Shown piece by piece: positions 1 to 7,391 of a DNA stretch of 26,956 nt. Position 1 is the first letter of the stretch. Each line of letters opens with the position of its first letter. The position numbers and the translations under genes were made by a program. Under the pieces are notes generated by a model, which worked only from the letters and a program-made list of their open reading frames with translations, was not told the DNA's origin and did not search any database. The DNA is from a virus. Location of the stretch: the IMG/VR virus record IMGVR_UViG_3300020334_000009, positions 1 through 26,956 of that record; one strand, given 5' to 3'.

Positions 1-1187
1 ACTAGTTTAACTGCTTTTCCAGATTTGTCAATCGCAACATATCCTTCTGGATTAACAACCTTATAACCTTTTGCAGTTTTAATAAATGTATCTGTGAGTT
101 GTCGTACTGAATTTAATTTGTTTACTATCATCATCTTTGCAGCTACGATACCATTTTGAAATAGTAAAATGTTTTCTAAGTTTCTAATATGTTTTGAGAA
201 CTCTCTTACATATTCTTTTTTGTTTCTATCAAACTTATCTTTTGCACCTTGTGTTTTTACTTTTTGTTTTAGTTTTTCAAAGTGCATTTCAATATGTTGT
301 AAATATCCTTGTGCGTGTTGTTTAACATTTTTAATCTCTTCACCTTGTCTTACTTTTGTATTATTATATGTTTTAAGACTTGCACCAGATAGATTACCAG
401 TCATACTATTTTGTAATTTAAGAAACTTTCCTAACAAACTAGAATTTATTCTTCTAAATATACTTCCAGTTGTTGATAATACTTTTGTGATTTCATCTGT
501 TTCTGATTGTGTAAATGTTGCTTTACCAGATACATCTTTATATGATGCATCGTCCATCCATATTGTACTTACTTTGTTTAGTGATTTTACATTAACACCA
601 AAACTTGCACTCATAGAAGGTAATGAATCCCCCTCATAGGTTGTGTGCCATACAACTCCAATTTTTGCCTTAGTGAATTGTCTACCCAAATCGCTAGTAG
701 TAGGTGCAGAATACACGATAGTATTAGGCTGAAAAGAAACGACTTCTTGTCCATCTATTTTTCCTTTATTTAAATCGCCACTAGTAAACATCAAGTCTCC
801 TTGTATTACATTCTTAATACCAAGTTTAGGAAACTCTTTTAGTGCTACTTTGAATTTTTTGTTTAGATCACCAGATAAATCTGAATCAATATCTGCGTTT
901 GTCTTATATAACTTTGGATTTACATTAAATACTGATTTCTTTGCAACGAAGAACTTACCATCAGATGGGTCAATACCAGCGAATATAGCAGGAGCACCAT
1001 CCCATTTAACAGTCATATTTACACTTCCAGACGATTGTCCAGATAACATATTTCTTAACTCTTGTAAGAAGTTAATCGCACCTCTAGCACCACCAATACC
1101 GAAGTTCAGTATTTCGTCCTCTAGGTGTTCTAAATGTAAATTTTTTCCGTTCTTATCTTCTAAAAGAAACTCTTTAAATGTTAACAT
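1..1187 (-). CDS. Large conserved-type protein with nucleotidyltransferase (ligase-like) motifs, C-terminus cut off
   Basis: The frame is open from ATG at 1187 to the window edge, giving 395 visible residues; the C-terminus is missing. I do not recognise a named function. Motifs typical of covalent nucleotidyltransferases (DNA/RNA ligases, capping enzymes) appear in order: KWDGAPA at residues 61-67 (motif I KxDG, K61 the candidate nucleotidyl lysine), GDLMF at 130-134 (motif III-like, with Asp for the usual Glu), EGYVA at 381-385 (motif IV-like) and KAVKL at 391-395 (motif V-like). The long, probably helical stretch between the III-like and IV-like motifs is unusual for small ligases and weakens the assignment. 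The gene stands alone behind overlapping early and late promoters at 1216-1244. The ribosome binding site is weak (GGA about 12 nt upstream). The gene itself is certain; the enzymatic role is inference. Confidence 0.85.
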   Translation of the reverse strand, partial: MLTFKEFLLEDKNGKNLHLEHLEDEILNFGIGGARGAINFLQELRNMLSGQSSGSVNMTVKWDGAPAIFAGIDPSDGKFFVAKKSVFNVNPKLYKTNADIDSDLSGDLNKKFKVALKEFPKLGIKNVIQGDLMFTSGDLNKGKIDGQEVVSFQPNTIVYSAPTTSDLGRQFTKAKIGVVWHTTYEGDSLPSMSASFGVNVKSLNKVSTIWMDDASYKDVSGKATFTQSETDEITKVLSTTGSIFRRINSSLLGKFLKLQNSMTGNLSGASLKTYNNTKVRQGEEIKNVKQHAQGYLQHIEMHFEKLKQKVKTQGAKDKFDRNKKEYVREFSKHIRNLENILLFQNGIVAAKMMIVNKLNSVRQLTDTFIKTAKGYKVVNPEGYVAIDKSGKAVKL

Positions 1188-1215
1188 TGTTCAATTTTTC
1201 CATAGTTGTATTCTT

Positions 1216-1244
1216 ACTATATTTATAAATTGAACGATTGTCAA
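1216..1244 (-). promoter_or_regulatory. Overlapping sigma70-like and T4 late promoters
   Basis: On the minus strand, TTGACA (1244-1239) is followed after 17 nt by TATAGT (1221-1216), a good sigma70 pattern. A canonical T4-type late box TATAAATA (1227-1220) lies between them and overlaps the -10. Both point at the gene starting at 1187. This is consistent with expression both early and late, the latter through the gp55 sigma encoded at 24193-24738. Called from sequence only. Confidence 0.7.
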
Positions 1245-1246
1245 GT

Positions 1247-1864
1247 CTAAAACATACCACCTCTTGCATTTAAATTACCAGCAACCATAACCCTCTCGTG
1301 GTCACACTCTTGTGGTGGTACTTTATGTTTAACCCAGCCTGGAAACAAAACCAATAATCCGTTAGATGGTTGCACTTTATAATCTGAATTTGTAAAAACC
1401 AAGGGTGAACATTGACTAGTTACATTAACATAATATGTCCAAGACCATATTGCAGGCCAATGGTCGTGTGATTGAGTATATTCACCTTTTCTGTATACTG
1501 CACCCCAACAATCGTAACAATCTGGTATAAACTGTACTGGAGATGAATCTATTGATACTTCTCTAACCCAATCAACTAACTTTTGAAAATGTTCACCACC
1601 AGCTTCAAGTTGCATATTCCACTCTGTCATTTGTGCTTTTATATTTGACCTATGTTTTATTCTATCACCTTGTTGACGAATATATTTTTCTAACAACGGA
1701 TTCAAATCTTTCCAATCATTATATGTTTTGAGAACAACTGGATATTTCTCTTTAAATAATACTTGACTACCATCTTTACCCCATATTGGTGGGCGGTCTT
1801 CCTCAGCTAAAGCACTAGAATATGGCCATATTGGTGGGTGGTCTTTTATTGGGTCATCTTTCAT
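1247..1864 (-). CDS. 2OG-Fe(II) oxygenase-like protein
   Basis: A 205-residue protein resembling the small phage 2-oxoglutarate/iron oxygenases (the family often written 2OG-FeII_Oxy_5). Visible landmarks are SHDHWPAIWSWTYYVN (residues 132-147, with H133/D134/H135 as candidate iron ligands), a hydrophobic strand followed by FPGWVKHKV (174-182, distal ligand H180), and ERVMVAGNL (190-198, with R191 as the likely 2-oxoglutarate-binding Arg). The expected reaction is oxidative hydroxylation of a protein, nucleic acid or small molecule; the substrate cannot be read from sequence. It overlaps the preceding small gene by 4 nt (ATGA), so translation is probably coupled. Such oxygenases are common in marine T4-like phages, where their roles are mostly unproven. 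The N-terminal half (1-110) has no motif that I recognise. Confidence 0.85.
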   Translation of the reverse strand: MKDDPIKDHPPIWPYSSALAEEDRPPIWGKDGSQVLFKEKYPVVLKTYNDWKDLNPLLEKYIRQQGDRIKHRSNIKAQMTEWNMQLEAGGEHFQKLVDWVREVSIDSSPVQFIPDCYDCWGAVYRKGEYTQSHDHWPAIWSWTYYVNVTSQCSPLVFTNSDYKVQPSNGLLVLFPGWVKHKVPPQECDHERVMVAGNLNARGGMF

Positions 1865-2091
1865 ATACTATCCTTCAAAAATTTAGGTAAAGGTTCTCTA
1901 CCAAATGGTCTTACTTTACTCAAACCTTCAGCCATTTCTTCAGCATCTTCCTTGAATGTGAATACTTTGACAACATCGTTCGTTGGTATTTCAATAACTG
2001 CATATTCAACTTTTCTATTTCTATATATTGTATCAACATAGTAATTAATTTTATACTTTGACCTTTTACTTGAGGTCGGAAAACTTTTCAT
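1861..2091 (-). CDS. Small hypothetical protein downstream of gp41
   Basis: A 76-residue protein of unknown function. I chose ATG at 2091 over the upstream ATG at 2133 because GGGAG sits 8 nt before it and the longer form would overlap the helicase by 68 nt rather than 26. The N-terminus is basic (K2, K9, R10, K12, K14). A beta-rich core (residues 15-46) is followed by a short acidic helix (KEDAEEMAEGL, 48-57). No signal peptide or membrane segment is visible. It is sandwiched between the replicative helicase and the 2OG oxygenase, overlapping both, so it is co-translated with them. No domain recognised. Confidence 0.75.
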   Translation of the reverse strand: MKSFPTSSKRSKYKINYYVDTIYRNRKVEYAVIEIPTNDVVKVFTFKEDAEEMAEGLSKVRPFGREPLPKFLKDSI

Positions 2092-3466
2092 AAGTTTTAT
2101 CTCCCAGTTTTTTTCCAACAGTAGTAGAATCAAAAACTGGGTCTAATCCAGAATCAACAATATCATTCTGTGCAACTTGTTCAACATCATAAAGTTTCAT
2201 CTTTGCTCTATCTATACCTATAATAAATCTTTTATTCATTGTAGGGTCATTATATCTATTCTTTAATTGTTTAATCATAATCTGATTTAAGTCTTCTAGT
2301 TCTTCAGTAGATATGATTGCAAACATTAAATCGGCAGTTGCAGGCAAACCAAAACTTTCAGATGTATCTTCTAGTCCAACATCTGATGATGCAAATGCAC
2401 CTCTAGTAGTTTGAGTTGCAGATACAATAGGTAGATTACATTCAACTGCAAGTCCTCTTAATTCTTCTGCGATAGATTTAATATAGAAATAAGAACCTAC
2501 ACTTGCATTACCTTTAAACCTAGATGATGAACATATGTTCAAGTAATCTATAAAGATTATATCTGGTTTAAATGATTTTTTAATTGCAAGTTCTTTTAGT
2601 AAACTTTTAAAATGTCCACAATGTGCAGACGCTGTTGGGTATTCTTTAATTACTACTTTACCAACTGTTTTATTTTTTATCTTTTTTATTTTATCATCAA
2701 ACATTTTTTTAGGTAAATCGTGTAGTTCATCTATAGTGATATTCATAAGATTCGCATCTATTCTTTCTGCAATTCTTTCTTCAGCCATCTCTAATGTAAT
2801 ATACAAAACATTTTTACCTTGCATAAGTGTTGATGATGCGAGGTGACACATAAACAATGATTTACCAACACCAGTACCAGCAAGTGCAATGTTCAATGTT
2901 TTTTGTGGTAATCCACCTTTTGTTATCTTATTAAAATAATCTAAATCAAATGGAATCCTATCTTCTACTTTATGATAGTATTCATATCTTCTATCTGATT
3001 CCTCTATGTAATCATGACCAATATAATTATCAAATGATACTGCGAGTGCATCAGATAATAATTCTGGAATTGATTCAGATGTTTTATCTTTTACTTTATT
3101 GTCAATAATTTTAATACTATCAACAACTGCATTATATACAGCTTTATCTTTACAAAACTTTTCAACTGTATCTAATAACCAATCATAATCTACTTCGTTA
3201 TATTCAAGAGATTGTAACAGAGATAAAACAGATTTATGGTCATCATCTGATAAGTCTTTTCTTTTTTCTATCTCTATTTCTAAAGTAGTTTTAGTTGGTG
3301 GATTAGAATACTTATCTACGAAATCATGTATTTCCTCAAAAAGAATCTGTTCACTTCTCTGTTGAAAGTATTCTTTTTTTAAAAATGGTATAACTTTACG
3401 ATTAAAGTTTTCGTTATGTATTAGTTGACTTAGTGTTGTCTTTTCTATCGTCTGATTGTTTTCCAC
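2066..3466 (-). CDS. 41: Replicative DNA helicase, gp41 (DnaB-type)
   Basis: A 466-residue homologue of T4 gp41 (475 aa), the hexameric 5'-3' helicase that unwinds the fork and partners the primase. Numbered from the chosen start, visible RecA-core motifs are Walker A AGTGVGKS (196-203, K202), TLEMAEERIAERID (with the catalytic-type E226), Walker B IIFIDYLN (303-310, D307) and SATQTTRG (349-356) with the sensor-type Gln. The N-terminal ~150 residues are helical, as in DnaB-family N-domains. I chose GTG at 3466 because GGGAAGAGG lies just upstream with a 6-nt gap from GAGG; a TTG at 3499 would add 11 residues without a better ribosome binding site. It overlaps the preceding small gene by 53 nt. 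Function is confident; the exact start less so. Confidence 0.95.
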   Translation of the reverse strand: MENNQTIEKTTLSQLIHNENFNRKVIPFLKKEYFQQRSEQILFEEIHDFVDKYSNPPTKTTLEIEIEKRKDLSDDDHKSVLSLLQSLEYNEVDYDWLLDTVEKFCKDKAVYNAVVDSIKIIDNKVKDKTSESIPELLSDALAVSFDNYIGHDYIEESDRRYEYYHKVEDRIPFDLDYFNKITKGGLPQKTLNIALAGTGVGKSLFMCHLASSTLMQGKNVLYITLEMAEERIAERIDANLMNITIDELHDLPKKMFDDKIKKIKNKTVGKVVIKEYPTASAHCGHFKSLLKELAIKKSFKPDIIFIDYLNICSSSRFKGNASVGSYFYIKSIAEELRGLAVECNLPIVSATQTTRGAFASSDVGLEDTSESFGLPATADLMFAIISTEELEDLNQIMIKQLKNRYNDPTMNKRFIIGIDRAKMKLYDVEQVAQNDIVDSGLDPVFDSTTVGKKLGDKTYEKFSDLK

Positions 3467-3836
3467 TAAAAACCTCTTCCCTTGAATAATGTCGGTCAAC
3501 TATGTCACATAGTATATCACCAAGTAAATTTTTAAAATCTTTGTTAAAATAATTTGGATCATCTTCTGGTAACCCATTTCTGTCAATTATATTATAGTTA
3601 AATTTAAGTGTTGCTGGTAGTGTATTGTTATTTGCATCTTCTACTGATGCAACTTTACCATACTTATATATCACACCATCATATTTACCACCTTTTATTC
3701 CAATACAATCTTTGTGTTCTTTTTTATTTGTTACCATAACATAATCGTCTGCAATATTACCAAGATATCTTTTTGAGTAGTCGTATGCACCTCTACTCGC
3801 TGATATCTGACTCAGCGACTCTTTCTTGTCCACCAT
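3414..3836 (-). CDS. Hypothetical protein between UvsX and gp41
   Basis: A 140-residue protein with no recognised domain. ATG at 3836 is preferred over GTG at 3857 because AAGGA lies 8 nt before it. It overlaps the end of uvsX by 44 nt and the helicase start by 53 nt, so it is embedded in the recombination/replication operon. The N-terminus contains a Tyr-rich segment ([10 protein letters not shown], 17-26) followed by beta-strand-like sequence with glycine turns ([15 protein letters not shown], about 46-60). The C-terminal ~25 residues are hydrophilic and charged, probably disordered; their coding is constrained by the overlap. Position next to UvsX and gp41 suggests an accessory replication or recombination role, as inference only. 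Confidence 0.8.
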   Translation of the reverse strand: MVDKKESLSQISASRGAYDYSKRYLGNIADDYVMVTNKKEHKDCIGIKGGKYDGVIYKYGKVASVEDANNNTLPATLKFNYNIIDRNGLPEDDPNYFNKDFKNLLGDILCDIVDRHYSREEVFSGKQSDDRKDNTKSTNT

Positions 3837-4842
3837 ATCTAAATTCCTTTTTTGCACATTCTTCTAAAATATCCATTACATCTTGTGTAAAGTATTTTTT
3901 AGGGTCATTTAAAATTGTTTTACCATACTGTTTAGAACCATCTGGTAATTCATATCTAGTAGATATTTTTTTAAATACATTGTATTTTTCTGCAAGTTCA
4001 AGTAATCCATAATATCTATCAAGACCTTTATTGTAAGTTAACCTAACATCAACCATTTTATTTTCTACTGTAAGTCTTGATTTAAAGTTTTTACAATGTA
4101 TAATATTTCCTACAACTTCAGTTCCGTCCTTTTCTTTTTTCTTTGAAAGATAAATGATAGATGAAGCTGCATATTTTAATCCAGAACCACCACCCATTTC
4201 TTTTGTAGGAAACATAGAACCTACTACATCATATGTGTGATTTGTTACAACCATAGGTACTTTTGCTTTACCAAGTTTTAAAGTCAACACTCTAAATGCA
4301 GCTTTGAGAACTTGAGCACGAGTCATATCTCTTGTTTCTTTTCCTTCAGCAGTATCTTCAACTTCTTTTGTTGTTGATAACATACCAAGTGAATCTAATG
4401 CAAGAAATAATGGTCTTCTCATAGATGTATCTTGATTGATATAACTATCTAAAACTTTTAATGATTGTGTTCTAAATTCTTGTACTGTAGTCACTGGTAG
4501 TATCACCATTCTTTCTGGGTCAATACCTCTATCGATTACCATTTGTTTAGTAATTGCACTTTCACTTTCAAAGTATATTACTCCACCATCTGGATTTTTA
4601 TCCAGAAAGTTTTTACACATACCCATAAGAAAAAATGTTTTACCAGTTGCACTTTCACCAGCGATTGCAGTAATCTTGTTTGCTGGTAGTCCACCATTTA
4701 TTGAACCAGATAGTAATGCGTTGAAAGCATATGAACCAGTATCAATAAATGTATCAACATCACCAGCCTCAACTCCGTCCGAAACTAATGATGCATATTC
4801 GTTACCAGTTGTTTTGATAACTTCTTTTAAAAAATCAGGCAT
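3793..4842 (-). CDS. uvsX: UvsX, RecA-like strand-exchange recombinase
   Basis: A 349-residue RecA-fold recombinase, somewhat shorter than T4 UvsX (about 390). It would coat single-stranded DNA, pair it with homologous duplex and drive recombination-dependent replication. Visible motifs: Walker A GESATGKT (62-69), VIYFESESA (88-96) carrying the catalytic-type glutamate, Walker [10 protein letters not shown] (145-153, D150), VVTNHTYD (198-205, the L2-side nucleotide sensor) and the glycine-rich [10 protein letters not shown] (215-224), typical of UvsX/RecA loop 2. ATG at 4842 has AAGGAG 6 nt upstream. A sigma70-like promoter with consensus -35 and extended -10 (4861-4888) lies immediately before it, so uvsX and gp41 can be expressed apart from the genes upstream. 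Confidence 0.96.
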   Translation of the reverse strand: MPDFLKEVIKTTGNEYASLVSDGVEAGDVDTFIDTGSYAFNALLSGSINGGLPANKITAIAGESATGKTFFLMGMCKNFLDKNPDGGVIYFESESAITKQMVIDRGIDPERMVILPVTTVQEFRTQSLKVLDSYINQDTSMRRPLFLALDSLGMLSTTKEVEDTAEGKETRDMTRAQVLKAAFRVLTLKLGKAKVPMVVTNHTYDVVGSMFPTKEMGGGSGLKYAASSIIYLSKKKEKDGTEVVGNIIHCKNFKSRLTVENKMVDVRLTYNKGLDRYYGLLELAEKYNVFKKISTRYELPDGSKQYGKTILNDPKKYFTQDVMDILEECAKKEFRYGGQERVAESDISE

Positions 4843-4855
4843 TCAAATCTCCTTT

Positions 4856-5317
4856 TCAACATTGTAACATATTTTTTATATTTGTCAAGTTATGTATTTT
4901 TAAATACACATATCCTTTTAATTTACCTTTACTCCAACTTATTTCTGAGACTTTTTTCATACCAATCTTCTCATAAAATTTACAGGCTCTAATGTTATCA
5001 CTTCTTACTGTACACCAAACATTTGTATTTACATAATCAAAAAATTTGTTCATTATTTTGACAGAGTTAACTTTATCATTTTCTTTTACCATATCTTTAA
5101 TAATTACATCACCTTTGTTTACTTTATAATTACCAAATTTTTTGGATACTAAATATTTGTGGTAAATTATAACTAATCCATTTTCATATATTACTTTTTG
5201 TTTTTCCAAACATTCTTCAAGATAATCCTTTCTCATATAAGGAAATATATCAGCATACTTGTAAAAAATATGAAAAATTTTGTAATATGTTTCATAATTG
5301 TTTTCAGCGTGTATCAT
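4856..5317 (-). CDS. GNAT-fold acetyltransferase-like protein
   Basis: A 153-residue protein whose C-terminal half carries a GNAT signature: VRSDNIRACKFYEKIGMKKV (104-123) matches the N-x-x-A-x-x-(F)YEKxG(F/M) element that closes the acyl-CoA site, followed by a final beta hairpin (GYVYLKI, 135-141). The N-terminal half is aromatic and helical (residues 8-40) and unlike common GNATs. Expected chemistry is acyl transfer from acyl-CoA to an amine. Its ATG overlaps the stop of the PLP enzyme (ATGA), so it is translationally coupled to it and, through it, to the SPPY-type methyltransferase. GNAT-fold enzymes are known in phage DNA hypermodification, including the Mu Mom family; that this one acts on DNA is inference from context. 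A small-molecule or protein acetyltransferase is the alternative. Confidence 0.8.
   Translation of the reverse strand: MIHAENNYETYYKIFHIFYKYADIFPYMRKDYLEECLEKQKVIYENGLVIIYHKYLVSKKFGNYKVNKGDVIIKDMVKENDKVNSVKIMNKFFDYVNTNVWCTVRSDNIRACKFYEKIGMKKVSEISWSKGKLKGYVYLKIHNLTNIKNMLQC
4861..4888 (-). promoter_or_regulatory. Sigma70-like promoter for uvsX
   Basis: Minus strand: TTGACA (4888-4883), 16-nt spacer, TACAAT (4866-4861) preceded by TG one base before the hexamer (extended -10). The predicted start near 4854 leaves a leader of about a dozen bases carrying the AAGGAG site of uvsX. The -35 lies inside the 3' end of the GNAT gene. Confidence 0.65.
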
Positions 5318-6132
5318 CTTATCAAATTAGTATTACCTATTACCCAAAAACAATTCTTAACTTTTGTATCTATCATATTTTCCATCATCTCATAAGCTTT
5401 AGATTCATAAATCATATCTAATTCAAACCCTACATTTTTTTTAAGTAATTTATGATAAGGGTATTTACCTTTAACAAATTCAAAATCATATTCCCAATTC
5501 ATACCATCTAAATTTTTATATACAGATTCTGTTCTATCATAACCAAAAGGTTGTAATGCAACAATTTTGAATTGTTTATTATATTGTTTTTTTCCTTCTA
5601 GTATTCCAGTTAAAGTGACACCACTTCCAACTGGAACATATAATACATCACAATCAACATTTTCTACTTGTTCTGATATTTTACCTATGATAGATTCTCT
5701 ATGAGTTTTGGCTGCATAACCAAATAATATTTTAAACATAGGTTTATCTTCAGATAACTTATTTAAGTTGTGATATAATACATTATTAAATCCTTGACTT
5801 TCACTTAATATAACTAATTCTGAATCTAATTCTTTACACATTCTCATCGCTTTGTGTTTAAGTGCCTTTTCTATTGTTGTGTTTCCAAACCCTATGATTG
5901 ATTTTAATTTAAATTCTTTTGCAACTCTTGATACTATCGGTGATTGTGGTGAAATAATTGAGGCTGCAGTTGATATTGTAGAATTACATTCTTCTTTAAT
6001 ATAGTCTAAATTCTTTTCTACTAAATCTCTACACTGTCTTATCTTACCACCACTTATAAAATTATCGTATGGTTTGTATAAGTCTTCCCTCTTAAATAAA
6101 ATATTACTATATTCTTCAACTGGAGTTAACAC
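5314..6132 (-). CDS. PLP-dependent enzyme, ACC deaminase / D-cysteine desulfhydrase-like
   Basis: A 272-residue fold-type-II pyridoxal-phosphate enzyme. The N-terminus reads LFKREDLYKPYDNFISGGKIRQ (12-33): GGK-x-R resembles the GG(N)K-x-R lysine motif of 1-aminocyclopropane-1-carboxylate deaminases and D-cysteine desulfhydrases, making K30 the candidate Schiff-base lysine. VPVGSGVTLTG (166-176) is the glycine-rich phosphate-binding loop, and FWVIGNTN (262-269) sits where that family has its pyridine-ring TGG element. At 272 residues it is shorter than typical members (about 330). The start is GTG at 6132, overlapping the methyltransferase end by 7 nt; it overlaps the GNAT gene by 4 nt. It could be a metabolic amino-acid lyase, but coupling to a methyltransferase and a GNAT suggests a nucleobase-modification route. 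The substrate is unknown. Confidence 0.88.
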   Translation of the reverse strand: MLTPVEEYSNILFKREDLYKPYDNFISGGKIRQCRDLVEKNLDYIKEECNSTISTAASIISPQSPIVSRVAKEFKLKSIIGFGNTTIEKALKHKAMRMCKELDSELVILSESQGFNNVLYHNLNKLSEDKPMFKILFGYAAKTHRESIIGKISEQVENVDCDVLYVPVGSGVTLTGILEGKKQYNKQFKIVALQPFGYDRTESVYKNLDGMNWEYDFEFVKGKYPYHKLLKKNVGFELDMIYESKAYEMMENMIDTKVKNCFWVIGNTNLIR

Positions 6133-7391
6133 AAAAAATTTTCCAATGTACTAACTCTACAATGTTTAAATATATCTTTATTTTTATCTTTACTAAAATA
6201 CCATATATTCTCAATATATATTTTATTCATAAACTCATCCATTTTTTTCTTATCAAAGTTTCCATCTTCGTCTTTAAATACAGATGCACCTTGTGGTCTT
6301 TGCATAATTCTCATACCAACTTGACCCATAAAATGTGGTAATAACATATCAACGAGTTCATCACCAGAACGATATCTTTTGTTTTTTACTTTAGGGTCTA
6401 ATATGTTTACCATCATTACACCATCGTCACTTAATGATTCAAATGTTTTTTGTGATACTGGTAGATAAAAGTTATCTCTCCAAGATTCATATTCATTAAA
6501 TTTAAACCACGATTGTAATTCTTCTTTTTCACCACCCTCATTATATCTCTCTGTGGAAAAATATGGTGGACTTGTAAATGCACAATCAACATTTTTTATC
6601 TCGTCCCAAGGCAAGTCTTCTGCACCACAATTATATATTTGTGTAGTTTTTTTATTTCCAGTTAGACTATTCCAGAACTCAATCATATCTTTATATCTTT
6701 TAAAAGTATTTGGGTTGGGGTCACAACCAATATAGTGTGTTGCATTTGAGGCGAAGAAACCAGTAAGTCTATCACCCCAACCCATAGATGTATCTAATAC
6801 AGTCTTTGCATCTGTCATATCATATATTGTTTTTGCAACTATTGGTTTAAATTGTGTTGCAATATAAGTACCTAATCTAAATGACATAATATAAATTCTA
6901 CCATTCAGTTCTTGAGTATCATTAACACCACGAAAGATAGGCCCAAATGCACCCCACAGATTATCACCATCATTCCACCTTTTTACTGGTGATTTGTAAC
7001 CATAAGAACCACACTCTAATCTTAAATCATTCATAAAAGAATCAGAACAATAATTAAATTTAGGTGGAGCACTAATTACACCTAATCCATATTTACTATA
7101 TGGATATTTGTAATCATCATATTTTTCTAAGACTCTATCTTTTTGGTCTAGTGTTATATAATCGGTAAAGTCTGCACTTTGTAATTTACGGAAATTATCA
7201 ACAACCTTTTCCTTTTCAAATTCTGCAAGTGGAAATGGTGGTTTTTCGTTTGTAATATATTCTGCAAGAGCCTTACGAAAATCTTCTTTACCATAATCAT
7301 CTATAGTTTTAAGAAACAATTCTTTTTTCATAACTGGTAAACCAGTTTCATCAGAACATTTTTTTAATAAATCATATAAGTCTTTATTCAC
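6126..7391 (-). CDS. DNA methyltransferase-like protein, SPPY type, with a large N-terminal domain
   Basis: A 421-residue Rossmann-fold methyltransferase. The SAM-binding motif I is VLDTSMGWGDRLTGFFA (198-214), followed by the acidic motif II IGCDPN (221-226, D224) and catalytic motif IV FTSPPYFS (272-279), the (T)SPPY form common among N4-cytosine and some N6-adenine enzymes. Strand/helix repeats follow (SDDGVMMVNILD, 321-332). The ~190 residues before motif I are not a usual methyltransferase element and may recognise DNA. The start is GTG at 7391, sharing one base with the gp43 stop (TAGTG) with GAGG upstream; an intragenic sigma70-like promoter (7444-7471) lies about 50 nt before. It heads a three-gene overlapped set with the PLP and GNAT genes. 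It may methylate phage DNA or prepare a base for further modification. Confidence 0.88.
   Translation of the reverse strand: MNKDLYDLLKKCSDETGLPVMKKELFLKTIDDYGKEDFRKALAEYITNEKPPFPLAEFEKEKVVDNFRKLQSADFTDYITLDQKDRVLEKYDDYKYPYSKYGLGVISAPPKFNYCSDSFMNDLRLECGSYGYKSPVKRWNDGDNLWGAFGPIFRGVNDTQELNGRIYIMSFRLGTYIATQFKPIVAKTIYDMTDAKTVLDTSMGWGDRLTGFFASNATHYIGCDPNPNTFKRYKDMIEFWNSLTGNKKTTQIYNCGAEDLPWDEIKNVDCAFTSPPYFSTERYNEGGEKEELQSWFKFNEYESWRDNFYLPVSQKTFESLSDDGVMMVNILDPKVKNKRYRSGDELVDMLLPHFMGQVGMRIMQRPQGASVFKDEDGNFDKKKMDEFMNKIYIENIWYFSKDKNKDIFKHCRVSTLENFLC

Noticed and set aside
169-639. Long plus-strand open frame opposite the left-edge gene
   Set aside because: It is antisense to a well-supported minus-strand gene, rich in Phe, Ser, Cys and Leu as expected of a reversed AT-rich frame, and has no ribosome binding site.
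3467-3499. TTG start extending gp41 by 11 residues
   Set aside because: GTG at 3466 has a strong GGGAAGAGG site with good spacing; the TTG has none.
4856-5317. Direct assignment of the GNAT protein as a Mom enzyme
   Set aside because: Only the general GNAT signature is visible; no Mom-specific motif can be named and no Com-like partner is in the window.
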